From the NCBI GenBank assembly GCA_031835245.1, contig JAVKOQ010000076.1, positions 91,001 to 155,000 of the forward strand: a DNA stretch of 64,000 nucleotides, in the 5' to 3' direction. Both the position numbers and the translations under genes were made by a program. This document shows, piece after piece, positions 33,795-43,504 of this stretch; position 1 is the first letter of the stretch, and every line of letters begins with the position of its first letter. The notes under the pieces were generated by a model. The model saw only the letters and a list, made by a program, of their open reading frames with translations, ran no database searches and had not been told where the DNA came from. The DNA is from Balamuthia mandrillaris. Its lineage: Eukaryota > Discosea > Longamoebia > Balamuthiidae.

Positions 33795-34628
33795 TTAAAA
33801 TCGTTTTCTCTTGGTGGGACGTTCCTGCGCTTTGTCTTCTTCTGCTTCCTCCTCTTCCTCCCCCTCCTCCTCCCCCTCCTCTCTTTCTGCTTGTTCTTCT
33901 TCTCCTTCTTCTTCGTCTTCTTCATTGTCCTTTTCCTCTTCAGCAGAACATTCACCACAAGTAGAATTGCCGCTGGAATAGCATGTCATACAAATATCAG
34001 CCCCACATCCGGGACAGGAAGTCCAGTCGTCCGCATGGCAGTGCATGGCTTCCCCGCAGAGCTCGCAAGTGGTTCCACACTTCTCGCAAACGGCCTCACC
34101 GCAATAGTGGCAATTAGCCACGCAGCTGCCACACACTTCCTTTCGGCAGATGTCGCAGTGCAGCACGTCGCATTCCTTCTCCAGCTGTGGCAGCACCTTG
34201 CATTTGTCACAGCTGACGCAACGGAAGACTTTGGTTTTGACAAAGTGCTTCATCAAGTCCTTCTTCGTCCGGCGAAGTTCGTCCTCTCCACGCTTGATCA
34301 GTTTCTTCCACTCGTCAGGGGCCTCCCGTTGCCACATTGCCTTCCACATGTCGAAAGAGCTGCACAGGTGGTACAAGTCGCGGCAGACGAGCAACAGCCG
34401 CCCCACGGCAATGGGATGAGCATGGCCCGAAAGCATGTTGAACCACACCTCGGGTGGAAGCTCCAGGGACCAACCATTGGGAGATTGTTGGATGGTAACG
34501 CGTTGCGCCCGTTGGCGAGCTTTTCGTTCTTGCAGCTTGGGAAGTTGCTTCTTGGCGCAGGAAGAGCAGTAGCCTTTGCAGCCTGGGTTCGGATAGAAAT
34601 AACAGCCTTGGGTCTTACAGTGCGCCAT
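33795..34628 (-). CDS. A20-type zinc finger + F-box + cysteine-rich protein, copy 2
   Basis: Paralogue of the neighbouring gene, same order and orientation, unspliced, about 277 residues from the ATG at 34628 (MAHCKTQGCYFYPNPGCKGY). It has the A20 spacing C-x4-C-x11-C-x2-C, then the F-box (WSLELPPEVWFNMLSGHAHP and LLLVCRDLYHLCSSFDMWKA) and the cysteine-rich half (CVSCDKCKVL, CDICRKEVCGSC, CHYCGEAVCEKC, CELCGEAMHC, CPGCGADICMTC). A longer acidic tract then leads to the nuclear signal PTKRKRF. The identical shared phrases and adjacent location show a tandem duplication; the F-box is better conserved between copies than the zinc region. Confidence 0.75.
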   Translation of the reverse strand: MAHCKTQGCYFYPNPGCKGYCSSCAKKQLPKLQERKARQRAQRVTIQQSPNGWSLELPPEVWFNMLSGHAHPIAVGRLLLVCRDLYHLCSSFDMWKAMWQREAPDEWKKLIKRGEDELRRTKKDLMKHFVKTKVFRCVSCDKCKVLPQLEKECDVLHCDICRKEVCGSCVANCHYCGEAVCEKCGTTCELCGEAMHCHADDWTSCPGCGADICMTCYSSGNSTCGECSAEEEKDNEEDEEEGEEEQAEREEGEEEGEEEEEAEEDKAQERPTKRKRF

Positions 34629-34809
34629 GAACAACAGGGTGCCGGTTCCTCCTTGTCTTGCAATAATAGGCTCCTAAAAAATTTTGCAACTTTCTTTAAT
34701 TTTTTGATTGGAAATTTGCAAAATTTTTCCTCGAAATAAATAAAATGCTAAGAAAAAATTTAGAATCAATTCTTTTTTTGTTCTCTATTGGTTTTATTGT
34801 TGTTGTGTT

Positions 34810-34985
34810 TAGACATTGAAATCCCAAATGCAAAGCTCTTGAAAACCGGCAATCTGCAACAACGGGAAGAAGTTGATGAGGAGAACCACACAGAGACAGA
34901 GAGATACCGAGAGTGAGAAAACGAGAGAAGAGAGAGAGAGTACAGAGAGTACAGAGAGATAGCGCACGAGAGAGTGTCGATAAAT

Positions 34986-35028
<43 letters not shown>

Positions 35029-36673
35029 CCAATTTCTCTGGACTGAATTGTAAACACCAAACTCCATCGCCGACTCCCTCTTGGATGCTTGTGATGCAAT
35101 TGCCATCAAAGTCCCATCTAATGCAAACATGAAACATCAGCGTCACAAAAGCAAGCCCAAAACAAAAAAAGCAAAACAAACGCACAGTCGAATCGTTTGA
35201 TCTCTGCTGCCGGAAACGATTTTCTTTTCGTCAAACTACAATATCACACCAACGTTTAGCAAGTAGAAATAAGAAGCAAAACAACGACAGAAGCAAAAGA
35301 AAAAAAAAAGAGAAACATTGGCAACAAGAAGAGAAAAACATGCCTGTAAACACATGACATCGTCGGTGTGACCATGCATTGTAATCCGCAGCTCTTGCGT
35401 TCTCAGGTCCCAAAGACGAAGTGTGTTATCAGCAGAACCAGAAACAATCTTGTCCTCGTCAAACTGAATGTAGTCTACCAAATCGGTGTGCCCTTTCAGG
35501 ACACTGACGCACTTGAAGGAGCGCATGTCCCAAATGCGTATCGTATGATCCTCTGAACATGTCACCAGCTCGTTTCCGTCAAACTGAACACAAAGAACTG
35601 ATTTCAAAATCAAAAATCAGAAAAAGAAGAAACAAAGACAATAAATGAGAACTGGAGAAAGAGAAGCGAATGTTGCAACATAAGTAAGCATGAACATAAG
35701 AGCAGTTTAACGAATGCTCAGCTGTGACAAGAATATGCTGCTAATTTCATTGTAATCCGATCTGGAACAAGAGCTTCATTTGAAAACAACACAATGGTGC
35801 GTTGTGCTCGGCAAACTTTTGTTTTTTGCACGGATAAAACCAAGGGGGGGGAGAGAGAGAGAGAGAGAGAGCGAGAGAAGAGGAGGTGGGAACAAAGAAA
35901 AAGAGTAACAGAAGAAAAAAGGAACGAGAAAGGAGTAGTCAAATACCCGCGCCTTGATGATCAGTTAAGATGTGTTGGCAGGTGCCGGTGTTGACGTCCC
36001 AAACTCGTATAGTGTTGTCTCCGGATCCGCTGATTGCTCTATTCTCCCTAAACTGTACAGTCCGTACCCAATCTCTATGTCCCCAAAATGTTTGCTGCAA
36101 TCGCACAAAGGGAGAGTTGTTGAGAAATAGAGAAAGAAAGAGAAGAAATGAAAGAAAGTACCAAAAGACAATCAGCAGCTTTCTTGTAGGAGAGACTAAT
36201 ATCGTCTTCTTCTGTTACGTTGATTTGTTGTCCATTTGTATGTGTTGTTGATGTTATGCCAGAATGTCCATTTTGAAGCGGTGCTTCCCTTGCTTCTCCT
36301 TCTCTTTTCCTCTTTTTGGCTATTCGGGTATTTCTACCTTCTTCTGATGGTGGTTGATTATCTTCTGTTGTTCTCTCTTCCTCCTCCTCTTCATTGCAAT
36401 GCCGTTGTTGTGAATCTTCGCCTACAAACCCGTTCGTGCGGATATTGTTGTTCAGATAATACGATTCGTCATCCAACACCGAGAGATTCCATAACTTGAT
36501 AGTGTGGTCATCACTGCTTGTTATAAGTCGGTCATGTTCATCAAACTGTAAACATAGTACACAATCTCTGCAACAAGAAGAATAAAAAAGTTAGAATAAG
36601 TTATTATCTTTGAGATAATAGGAAACTGGAAGAGAAGAGAGGGAAGATCGAGAGAGAGAGAGAGAGAGAGAGA

Positions 36674-36718
<45 letters not shown>

Positions 36719-38437
36719 GATGGCGTACGTATGACCACGAATAGTATGAAGACATTTCATTTCCGAAAGAGACCATATTTTAATGGTTTCATCAACGGAA
36801 CACGTGATTATCTTTCTCTCATCAAACTGAAGATATTCTATACCACCTATATGCACAAAACAGCATGTTTATACGTTAGACCAGAGGAAGGTTTTCCAAA
36901 CCAGAGAGAGAGAAAGAGAGAGAAAGAGAAAGATGAATACTAAAGAAAAGAGAGAGAATGAGACGCGTAAACAACCAGAATGTCCAGCCAAACAGCCACG
37001 TTTATAACGTTGTTGAGTCCAATTGTGATTAATCTTTGTACGGCGAGCAAACTTATTTTTCCAACTGGTGCGGCAGCGCTTGGATGTTGGTGAAGAAAAA
37101 GAGTAGGGCGCCACATGCTCCAATGTATCTCGTTGAGCTAAAAACGGAAATCGCTAAACAAGAAAAAGAGTTGGTCAAAAAAACAAGAAGAGAGTAAAGA
37201 AGAGAGGAGAGCAGAGTGCAGAGAGAGCAACTGTACAGGTAATGGTTTAACATGATAGTACGAAAGGTACAATCTTCTCCAGAGGCTGTCATCAGCAACC
37301 AGATGAAAAAGCTTTTTGTTGACAAAAGAGAGATTCAGCACGTCTCTCACGTCGGTAAGATAAGAGGCAATGTGCAAAGAAAGTTCGTCCGGCAAAATGC
37401 TAATTGTTTAAGTTGTAGAGATAAGAAAGAAAGAAAGAAAGAAACGACAAAGAAAGTAAAGATAAGAAAGAAAGAAAGAACCACTAACAAGAACCAAGGA
37501 AGAAATAGCCGGAGGGTATGACATAAGAAAACTAAGAAGAAAGAAGAAGAAGCAAAGAAGCAAAGAAGCGAAGAAGCAAAGAAGCAGAGAGGCAAAGCAG
37601 AAAGAGAGCAAAAAAGAAAGGAAGAAATAAGAAGGAAGAAAGAAAGAAGCAAAAAAGAAGCAAAGAGCAAAAAAGAAGGAAGCAAGAAGATAGCAGATAG
37701 AAGAACAAGAAAAACCAGAAGAACAAGAAGAACGGTATACCTGAAGTAACCACCGGGGCCAGTGTTATTTGCCAACGGCAAGCGATGCGCTTTCTGTGTT
37801 TCATTCATTCATTCATTCATTTTTGCTGTCAACTTGGCCAACTCGCTCAAAAACAAACACCACTGCACGCATACACTCACTCACACTCACAAACCACAAA
37901 TCGACAAAGGAAGCAACACATAACAACCAACGACACAACAAAAGAAAGGGGGAGAGGGATCGTCACCAAGAAGCGATAAAACTCGGCGACGTGCGCGATG
38001 CGCTCGCACAGCCGCCGGGTGGCCTCCCTGCACTGCTCCAGCTCGGCGGAGAGGTAGCTGCCCACGAGGTCCTCTCGGGGCTGGTTGCGAGGGCCGAACA
38101 GCAGCAGCTCCGACAGCAGGTCGGCCGAGCGACTAAAGTCCCTCGCTTTGGCGCGGGCATAGTCCAACGCCTTCTCCGGCTCCTCTTCTGGGAGCGTGGT
38201 CGATTCCTCGCAGTCGATTGGCTTCTTTTCTTTTTGTTCTTCTTCTTGGTGGTGGTGGTGGTCGTAGTCGTCTTCGTTGGCTTTGGTGTTGGTGGTGTTA
38301 GAGGAGCGGTGGTGGGCTTCAGGAGGAGGAGGAGGAGGAACAGCAGCAACTGTTATTCGCTTCGTGCTCCACATCTGAACTTCTTTCTTCCACTTTTTTC
38401 TTTCTTTTTTTTTTATTTGAATTACAGGCTGCACCAT
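34810..38437 (-). CDS. F-box/WD40-repeat protein with N-terminal helical region
   Basis: SCF substrate receptor of the Cdc4/beta-TrCP/FBXW type. The first exon (from 38437) encodes a Pro/His-rich lead and a helical segment (ELEQCREATRRLCERIAHVA). A phase-0 intron then joins in frame to KAHRLPLANNTGPGGYF and on to the F-box SILPDELSLHIASYLTDVRD with FVNKKLFHLVADDSLWRRLY. WD repeats follow across many exons: YLQFDERKIITCSVDETIKI, the next with ITSSDDHTIKLWNLS, AISGSGDNTIRVWD, LVTCSEDHTIRIWDMRS, IVSGSADNTLRLWDLR, and a last blade ending LCIWDFNV. One blade carries a long acidic insert with a nuclear signal (AKKRKREGE, about 36310-36280). Introns contain GA arrays. If the junction at about 37960/37795 is wrong, the first exon would be a separate gene. 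Confidence 0.8.
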
Positions 38438-38612
38438 TTGTGCTCTTTTTGTGTTTCAAAACAGCAGAAGTTGACCACCACCTTAACAAACTGCACCAAA
38501 GCTGGACAAATACTGAACAAATGTTGCAGCGTCGAGATAACATCCCATGTCGTCATGATTGGAAACGAGAAGCGAAAAAAAAGAAAAGAAAAGACACGAT
38601 AGGAAAACAGCT

Positions 38613-39542
38613 ATGGGAGCCTTTTGTTGCTCAGGCTTCTGCGATGACGGCAGCTCTTCCTCTGCAGGGGGCGGGGGTGGGCATGGCAGAAAAAACACCT
38701 CCCAACGCAAACGCATCAACGAGGAGGCCGACCGGATTTATCGCTGGTACAACGGCGGCGCCAATGCCGAAGAGGCACGACAGGAGGCCGCTCCGTTACT
38801 CCCCACTTCCTCCACTTCTTCTTCTTCTTCTTCTTCCACTTTCGTTCCAGCCCCTCCTCTGTTCTCTCCTCCACAACCTCCCTCTTTTACCTCCTCTTCC
38901 TCCCGTTCACACGCCGAACAGACTACAGTCAAGCCTCCCATTATTCTTTCCACAACGAATGCTCCTCCTTCTCTTCCTCCTTCGCATCAGCCAGCTTCCA
39001 CCCCTTCCTCTCGACCGCCACAGCCACCCAAACGAACCACGAGGGAGTTCCCCACCTCCGCCTCCGCCTCGCGTCCCATTTCCACCTTCCGCCCCGCCGA
39101 CGCCGGCGCCCACCCTCCCCTCATCCGCTACCAGGCCCCGCCCACCCCGCCCTCGCGGGAGCGCATGGTGCCCTCCCCTTCCTCCGAGATGGCCCTGCCC
39201 CCGCAGGAACGCTCCCGACGGTCCGTGCGCTTCGTGCAGGTCCTGCCGCCTCCCCCTCCCTCCGCCGCTGCCGCTCTCTTGGCCAGCAGACAGCCTCCTC
39301 CTGTAGGAATGCATTCTTCTCATGCTTTGCATTCTTCTCGTGATCCTCATGCTTCACATTCTTCTCGTGATCCACATGCTTTGCATTCTTATCGTGTTCC
39401 TCATGCTTCGCATTCTTCTCGTGATCCTCATGCTTCGCATTCTTCTCATGCTTCACACCTATCTCCTCAGTCTTTCTACACTTCACAAACTTCTTCACAA
39501 GAACAAACGCAAAACAATGAAGAACGATTCACAACTTCTTGA
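38613..39542 (+). CDS. Probable N-myristoylated/palmitoylated Pro-Ser-rich protein with His repeats
   Basis: No family recognised. The best ATG (38613) gives MGAFCCSGFCDD: Gly2 for N-myristoylation with adjacent cysteines for palmitoylation, the classic dual-acylation signal of membrane-anchored peripheral proteins. A second, upstream in-frame ATG (38559) would bury this signal, so I prefer 38613. A short helical stretch follows (INEEADRIYRWYNGGANAEE), then about 170 residues of Pro/Ser/Thr-rich sequence with PPPPPS-type motifs that could bind SH3 or WW domains, and a tail of 7-10-residue repeats on the theme HSSRDPHAS. Unspliced. Divergent with the F-box/WD40 gene. Confidence 0.55.
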   Translation: MGAFCCSGFCDDGSSSSAGGGGGHGRKNTSQRKRINEEADRIYRWYNGGANAEEARQEAAPLLPTSSTSSSSSSSTFVPAPPLFSPPQPPSFTSSSSRSHAEQTTVKPPIILSTTNAPPSLPPSHQPASTPSSRPPQPPKRTTREFPTSASASRPISTFRPADAGAHPPLIRYQAPPTPPSRERMVPSPSSEMALPPQERSRRSVRFVQVLPPPPPSAAAALLASRQPPPVGMHSSHALHSSRDPHASHSSRDPHALHSYRVPHASHSSRDPHASHSSHASHLSPQSFYTSQTSSQEQTQNNEERFTTS

Positions 39543-39678
39543 CGAAGCCTCACTTCCGTCTCACTTCCTTTTTTTTTTAATTTTCTTGTTCTTTGTTTAT
39601 AATGGCATAACTTTTCTTCTTCTTTGCTCGCCTTTCTTTCTTTCTTTTTTTTTTTGTTCCCTCAAGAGAAAGCAGAGT

Positions 39679-41642
39679 CTAGATTCGCTCGAGAGGAGGC
39701 CAAAGCTTAAAGGCGCTGCGATAAAGACGTGCGGCTTCCTCAGCTCTGCGTTCTGTCTCCAAATCCTCTGCTTGTTCCAACATTCGCAATGCCTCTTGTT
39801 CCTTTGTATTTCACAATTATTAGAAAGAGAACGACGAGAAGAGACCAGGAGGAGAAAAAGAGAAGAGAAGCGAAGAGAGGTGCAAACCTTTGGATCAATG
39901 TCCACAGAGGATGGATCACGGGAGAAGAGGATGTCGGACCTCATAATGTACTTTTGGTTGGAGAGCACTTGCCCTCCTTCATGCAGAATGCGGTGGTTGA
40001 ACACTAACGCCATGCCTGGCTCTGGTTTGAGCTTTTGGAGTATGTTGTGTTCCTATAGTTTTGGTTTTTTTAATTCGAGTAGATGAGAGGGTAAGGCAAG
40101 AGAACGAGGAACGTGAGAAGAGCTGAGAAGCAACGCCACAACAAGCAAGAGGCTAGAGAGAGAAGAGAAGAAAGAAGCAAGAAGCAAGAAGAATAAAGAA
40201 AGAACAAGAACAAGAACAAGAACTAGAACTAGAACTAGAACAAAAAGGAAGATAATAGAAGGAGAGGGTGTATTACTTGAGCTCTGTAGATGCCGGTTTC
40301 ATCTTTGTAGAGTTCTTGTCCTTCTTTGACAAAGTTTGTGGTTCCGCCTGGTGCGTTGCGATCAGCACAAACCGAAAGAAAGAAACCAAGACAGAGCGAA
40401 AGATTGTACCTTCAAAGTCTCCGTTGAGATACAACATGAAGGTCTTCATGGAGCGTTCGTGGAAGCTACGGATAAATGTGCCGTCAAAGTGAGGAGCTTT
40501 TATAAGAGAAGAAAAGAAGAGAAAGAAGAAGAAGAATAGGAAGAAGAGTTAGAACAGAGAAGAAGTGAAATATTGGTGGAGGTTGTACCAAAGTGTCCTC
40601 CAGGCTTGTATCGGCATAGCCTCCAACACTCGTTCAGTTGGTGAGCTTTCCAGTGTCCCTCCAACCTATACGCTTTGCCGACACTGCATTTCGCTTTGTT
40701 GGTTTTTTTGTTGTTTAGTTTCAGACACACCGTGGAGAAGGCAGGGATGAAGAAGAGAGAGAGAGAGAGAGAGAAACGACGAAAGAGAAAGAGAGAGGAA
40801 ACGAGAGAAGAGAGAAGAGAGCAGAGAGGAAAAGAGAGCAGAGAACAGAGAACAGAGAACAGAGAGCAGAGAGCAGAGAGCAAAGAGAGCAAAGAGAGCA
40901 GAGAGCAGAGAGCAGAGAGGAAAAGAGAGCAAAGAGAGCAGAGAGCAAAGAGAGCAGAGAGCAGAGCAAAGAGAGCAGAGAGCAAAGAGCGGTAAGACGA
41001 AAGAAAAAGAGAGAAAGAACAGAGAAGAGAAGTGGAGACGAGACAGATAAGACGAAAACCTCACAAACAAACAAAAGAAAGAAGAACCGACAAGAACGAA
41101 AGAAAGAAGAGTGAAGAAAGCAAAGCCAAGCCCTCAACGACGAACCTTTCTTTGGCTCCACGTCGATATCGAAGATGAAGTCCTTGATCCTCTCCCAAAT
41201 GAGGCGGGAGGTGGCCTCCGAGTTGGCCACCACCCGGTCGGTGTTCCTGTAGTTGGTGTCGTAGCCGCAGTTCTCCAGCCCCAACGCCTCCGCCCGCTCG
41301 ATGTAATAGCGACATTCCGAGGGGGAGAGGACGTTATAGAGCACGAAGCCGCTCTCGTAGGGGTCTTCGCTGTCGGCCGCGGCGGAAGGGGCGGAGCTGC
41401 GAGAAGACGGGTGTTCTTCCCCTCCGTCGTTGGGAGCAAACAGGTAGACCTTTCGGATGGGTTTCAAGTCCTCGGCAGCTGTAGCGTTTGCAACGTTACA
41501 AACCACAAAAAACAAAAAATGAATGAGAAAGAAAATGAAAAAGTTTTTAACCGAGAAGAGGCTCGAAGGTGAGGTCGGTGTCTTCGTAGGCCTTTTGTTG
41601 TTCGCCTTGTGGCACGGATGGACTGAACCTCTCCTCTTCCAT
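39679..41642 (-). CDS. Second prolyl-4-hydroxylase-like dioxygenase with helical C-terminal tail
   Basis: 2-Oxoglutarate/Fe(II) oxygenase related to the gene at 3980. The ATG at 41642 starts MEEERFSPSVPQGEQQ. Later exons give LYNVLSPSECRYYIERAEAL, NYRNTDRVVANSEATSRLIW, LNECWRLCRYKPGGHF, then APHFDGTFIRSFHERSMKTF with the His-x-Asp iron ligands and FMLYLNGDFEG. Next come TTNFVKEGQELYKDETGIYR, MALVFNHRILHEGGQVL with the distal His, and YIMRSDILF. The last exon encodes ALRMLEQAEDLETERRAEEA followed by ARLYRSAFKLWPPLERI, a short helical hairpin not seen in the first enzyme. It has about seven exons with reliable splice ends. A 200-bp purine-rich intron repeat lies at 40760-40990. No signal peptide is present. 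Confidence 0.87.
40760..40990. repeat. Purine-rich GAGCAGAGA minisatellite in an intron
   Basis: About 230 bp of degenerate repeats of GAGCAGA, GAACAGA and GAGCAAAGA units with no pyrimidines except C, in an intron of the second hydroxylase gene. On the sense (minus) strand it is a long polypyrimidine/TCTG tract upstream of the acceptor. Confidence 0.85.
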
Positions 41643-42052
41643 TTTTGTTATGTTGTTGTTGTTGCTATATTGTTATTAATTCTTATTTTTATTTTTATAT
41701 TATTTATTATTTTTAGTTGAAATTCTTTCTCACTTTTTTCTCAGAACAAAATAAAAAATCTGTGAAGGAAACGAAAAAAAAAAAAAACGAGTCATGCAAC
41801 CAAAGAGAAGTGGATATCGGTTCGTTTTATTGAATAAAAGAGGAGTTTTTTATTTAAAAAATAGAGACTTATTTCATCAAAAAATAATCATTAAAAAAAA
41901 AGAATGTCTAAAAGCACAAAAATAAAGTCTCTCTGCTGTGGTTAAAAAGCATGAAAGAGAAAAAAAAATGAAAGCATCACCAAACAAACGAAGAAAAGCA
42001 TCTGCTCTTTCATCATGATATGATGATGATGATGATGATAACGAAAAATAGT
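41643..42052. other. AT-rich spacer with no visible gene
   Basis: This lies between the 3' end of the heptad-repeat gene and the 5' end of the second hydroxylase gene (both minus). It is strongly AT-rich, with several A and T homopolymers and an ATGATG run at 42015-42040. On the minus strand TTTTATTCAATAAAAC (around 41824-41840) contains AATAAA, a possible polyadenylation signal for the heptad-repeat gene. Nothing else is supported. Confidence 0.5.
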
Positions 42053-43063
42053 TTAGAACCAGAAAGGTCCGACGGAGGAGGCAGCGCTCTCCTCGTCACC
42101 GGTGTTGTAGGCAACAACGTCGCTGCCGGTGTTGTAGGCATCACCGTCGTAGGCCACGTCGCCGCCGCCGTACTCCACGTCGCCGCCGTCGTAGGAGACG
42201 TCGCCGCCGTCGTAGGCCACGTCGCTGCCGTCGTAGGAGACATCACCGTCTCCGTAAGTCACGTCACCACCATCGTATTCAACGTCACCGCCATCGTAGA
42301 CAACGTCGCCTCCGTCATAGGAAACATCACCATCTCCATAGCTCACGTCACCGCCGTCGTAGGAGACGTCGCCACCATCGTAAGAGACATCACCACCGTC
42401 GTAGGAGACGTCACCGCCGTCGTAGGTCACATCGCCACCGTCATAGGAGACGTCGCCGCCATCGTAGGTCACGTCCTCACCGTCGTAAGTCACATCACCG
42501 CCGCCATAGGCAACATCATCACCACCGTCATAGGAGACATCACCTCCATCGTAGGTCACGTCGCCACCATCGTAAGAGACATCACCACCGTCGTAGGAGA
42601 CGTCACCGCCATCGTAGGTCACGTCCTCACCGTCGTAAGTCACATCACCGCCGCCATAGGCAACATCATCTCCACCATCGTAAGAGACATCACCTCCATC
42701 GTAGGTCACGTCGCCACCATCGTAAGAGACATCGCCGCCGTCGTAGGAGACATCACCTCCATCGTAAGACACATCACCGCCGTCGTAAGAGACATCTCCA
42801 CCGTCGTAGGTCACGTCACCACCGTCATAAGCAACATCTCCTCCATCATAGGCTACATCTCCTCCATCGTAGGAGACATCACCGCCGTCATAAGAAACAT
42901 CCCCGCCGTCGTAAGACACGTCACCGCCGTCGTAGGTCACATCGTCACCGTCGTAGGAGACGTCGCCTCCTCCGTACTTCACGTTGCCTCTCTTGCGAAG
43001 CGGCGCCGCGAAGGCGGATGTGGCCAACAAGGCCAGCATAGCAAACGCTATCAGTCCTTTCAT
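42053..43063 (-). CDS. Secreted (YDGGDVx)n heptad-repeat protein
   Basis: Unspliced, 336 residues, no family recognised. MKGLIAFAMLALLATSAFA is a clear signal peptide; a basic LRKRGN follows. The rest is almost entirely about 38 heptads of YDGGDVS, with the last position alternating S, T, A, E or V and the third or fourth position occasionally E or D. Eight-residue variants (YDGGDDVA) appear at regular intervals and define a longer repeat occurring at least twice. The tail leaves the pattern (AYNTGSDVVAYNTGDEES) and ends SVGPFWF. One acidic residue every three to four positions and abundant Gly/Tyr suggest an extended, Ca2+-binding or cross-linkable extracellular polymer such as a cyst-wall, adhesive or matrix component; this is inference. 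A good TATA box precedes it. Confidence 0.8.
   Translation of the reverse strand: MKGLIAFAMLALLATSAFAAPLRKRGNVKYGGGDVSYDGDDVTYDGGDVSYDGGDVSYDGGDVSYDGGDVAYDGGDVAYDGGDVTYDGGDVSYDGGDVSYDGGDVSYDGGDVSYDGGDVTYDGGDVSYDGGDDVAYGGGDVTYDGEDVTYDGGDVSYDGGDVSYDGGDVTYDGGDVSYDGGDDVAYGGGDVTYDGEDVTYDGGDVSYDGGDVTYDGGDVSYDGGDVSYDGGDVSYDGGDVSYGDGDVSYDGGDVVYDGGDVEYDGGDVTYGDGDVSYDGSDVAYDGGDVSYDGGDVEYGGGDVAYDGDAYNTGSDVVAYNTGDEESAASSVGPFWF
42130..42980. repeat. 21-bp coding minisatellite
   Basis: About 38 copies of a 21-bp unit (sense GAYGGYGGYGAYGTSNCNTA-like) encode the YDGGDVx heptads. Synonymous third-position differences among units show that the amino-acid pattern is more conserved than the DNA, consistent with selection on the protein and not with mere replication slippage. 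The opposite strand is also open because the 21-bp period excludes stops in one antisense frame. Confidence 0.9.
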
Positions 43064-43504
43064 AGTGATGCCAATGTTTTGCCTCCTTGTTTTTTTGTTT
43101 GGTTTTTTTTTTTGGTTGTTGTTGTTGATGATTTTGAAGTTTGAGTCCGACGAGAGCGTTCAGATTTTATAGCTTGGCAAAAGGTGGTTGAGGAAACGAA
43201 ATTCGTTGTAAAGGTCTTGAGTTTTGCTGTTCAGTTTGACGGTGAGTTTTCCGGTGTTGATTAATAAGTGACGCGGCAGTGCACCATTGGTCTGTTTTAT
43301 GATTTTGCTGAAATTTCCACTTTCAATCTTCTCTTCGTTTTTTTTTTAAGTTTCTCTCGCAGCGGCCACACGCTCTTCTCATCTTCTTTGATGTTCTGCG
43401 TTCTTCTGTTGGCTTTTCATCTTGGTTTTTCATTTATTCATTCTTGGGGGTCCAAATTGTTTCTCCTCTTGTCCTCCGCATTATTTTCTGCTCTCTTCTC
43501 TCTG
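43064..43504 (-). promoter_or_regulatory. Heptad-repeat gene promoter with TATA box
   Basis: On the minus strand TATAAAAT lies at 43171-43164, about 100 bp upstream of the ATG at 43063, a classic TATA position given a short leader. A run of T (43090-43110) lies in the predicted leader. The rest, up to the BTB gene end at 43505, is AT-rich with nothing further supported. Confidence 0.55.

Noticed and set aside
37347-37808. A separate short protein starting at the ATGA repeat near 37808
   Set aside because: An in-frame stop immediately precedes that ATG, and a phase-0 splice from the 38437 exon to AAAGCG joins smoothly into the F-box.
42130-42980. CRISPR-like regular repeat array
   Set aside because: Units are contiguous, 21 bp, coding and without spacers, in a eukaryotic spliced-gene context.
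42020-43144. A 374-residue open frame on the plus strand, rich in Val/Ile/Thr, across the heptad-repeat gene
   Set aside because: It is the antisense of the 21-bp repeat, which excludes stops by its period. The minus strand has a signal peptide, TATA box and conserved heptads.
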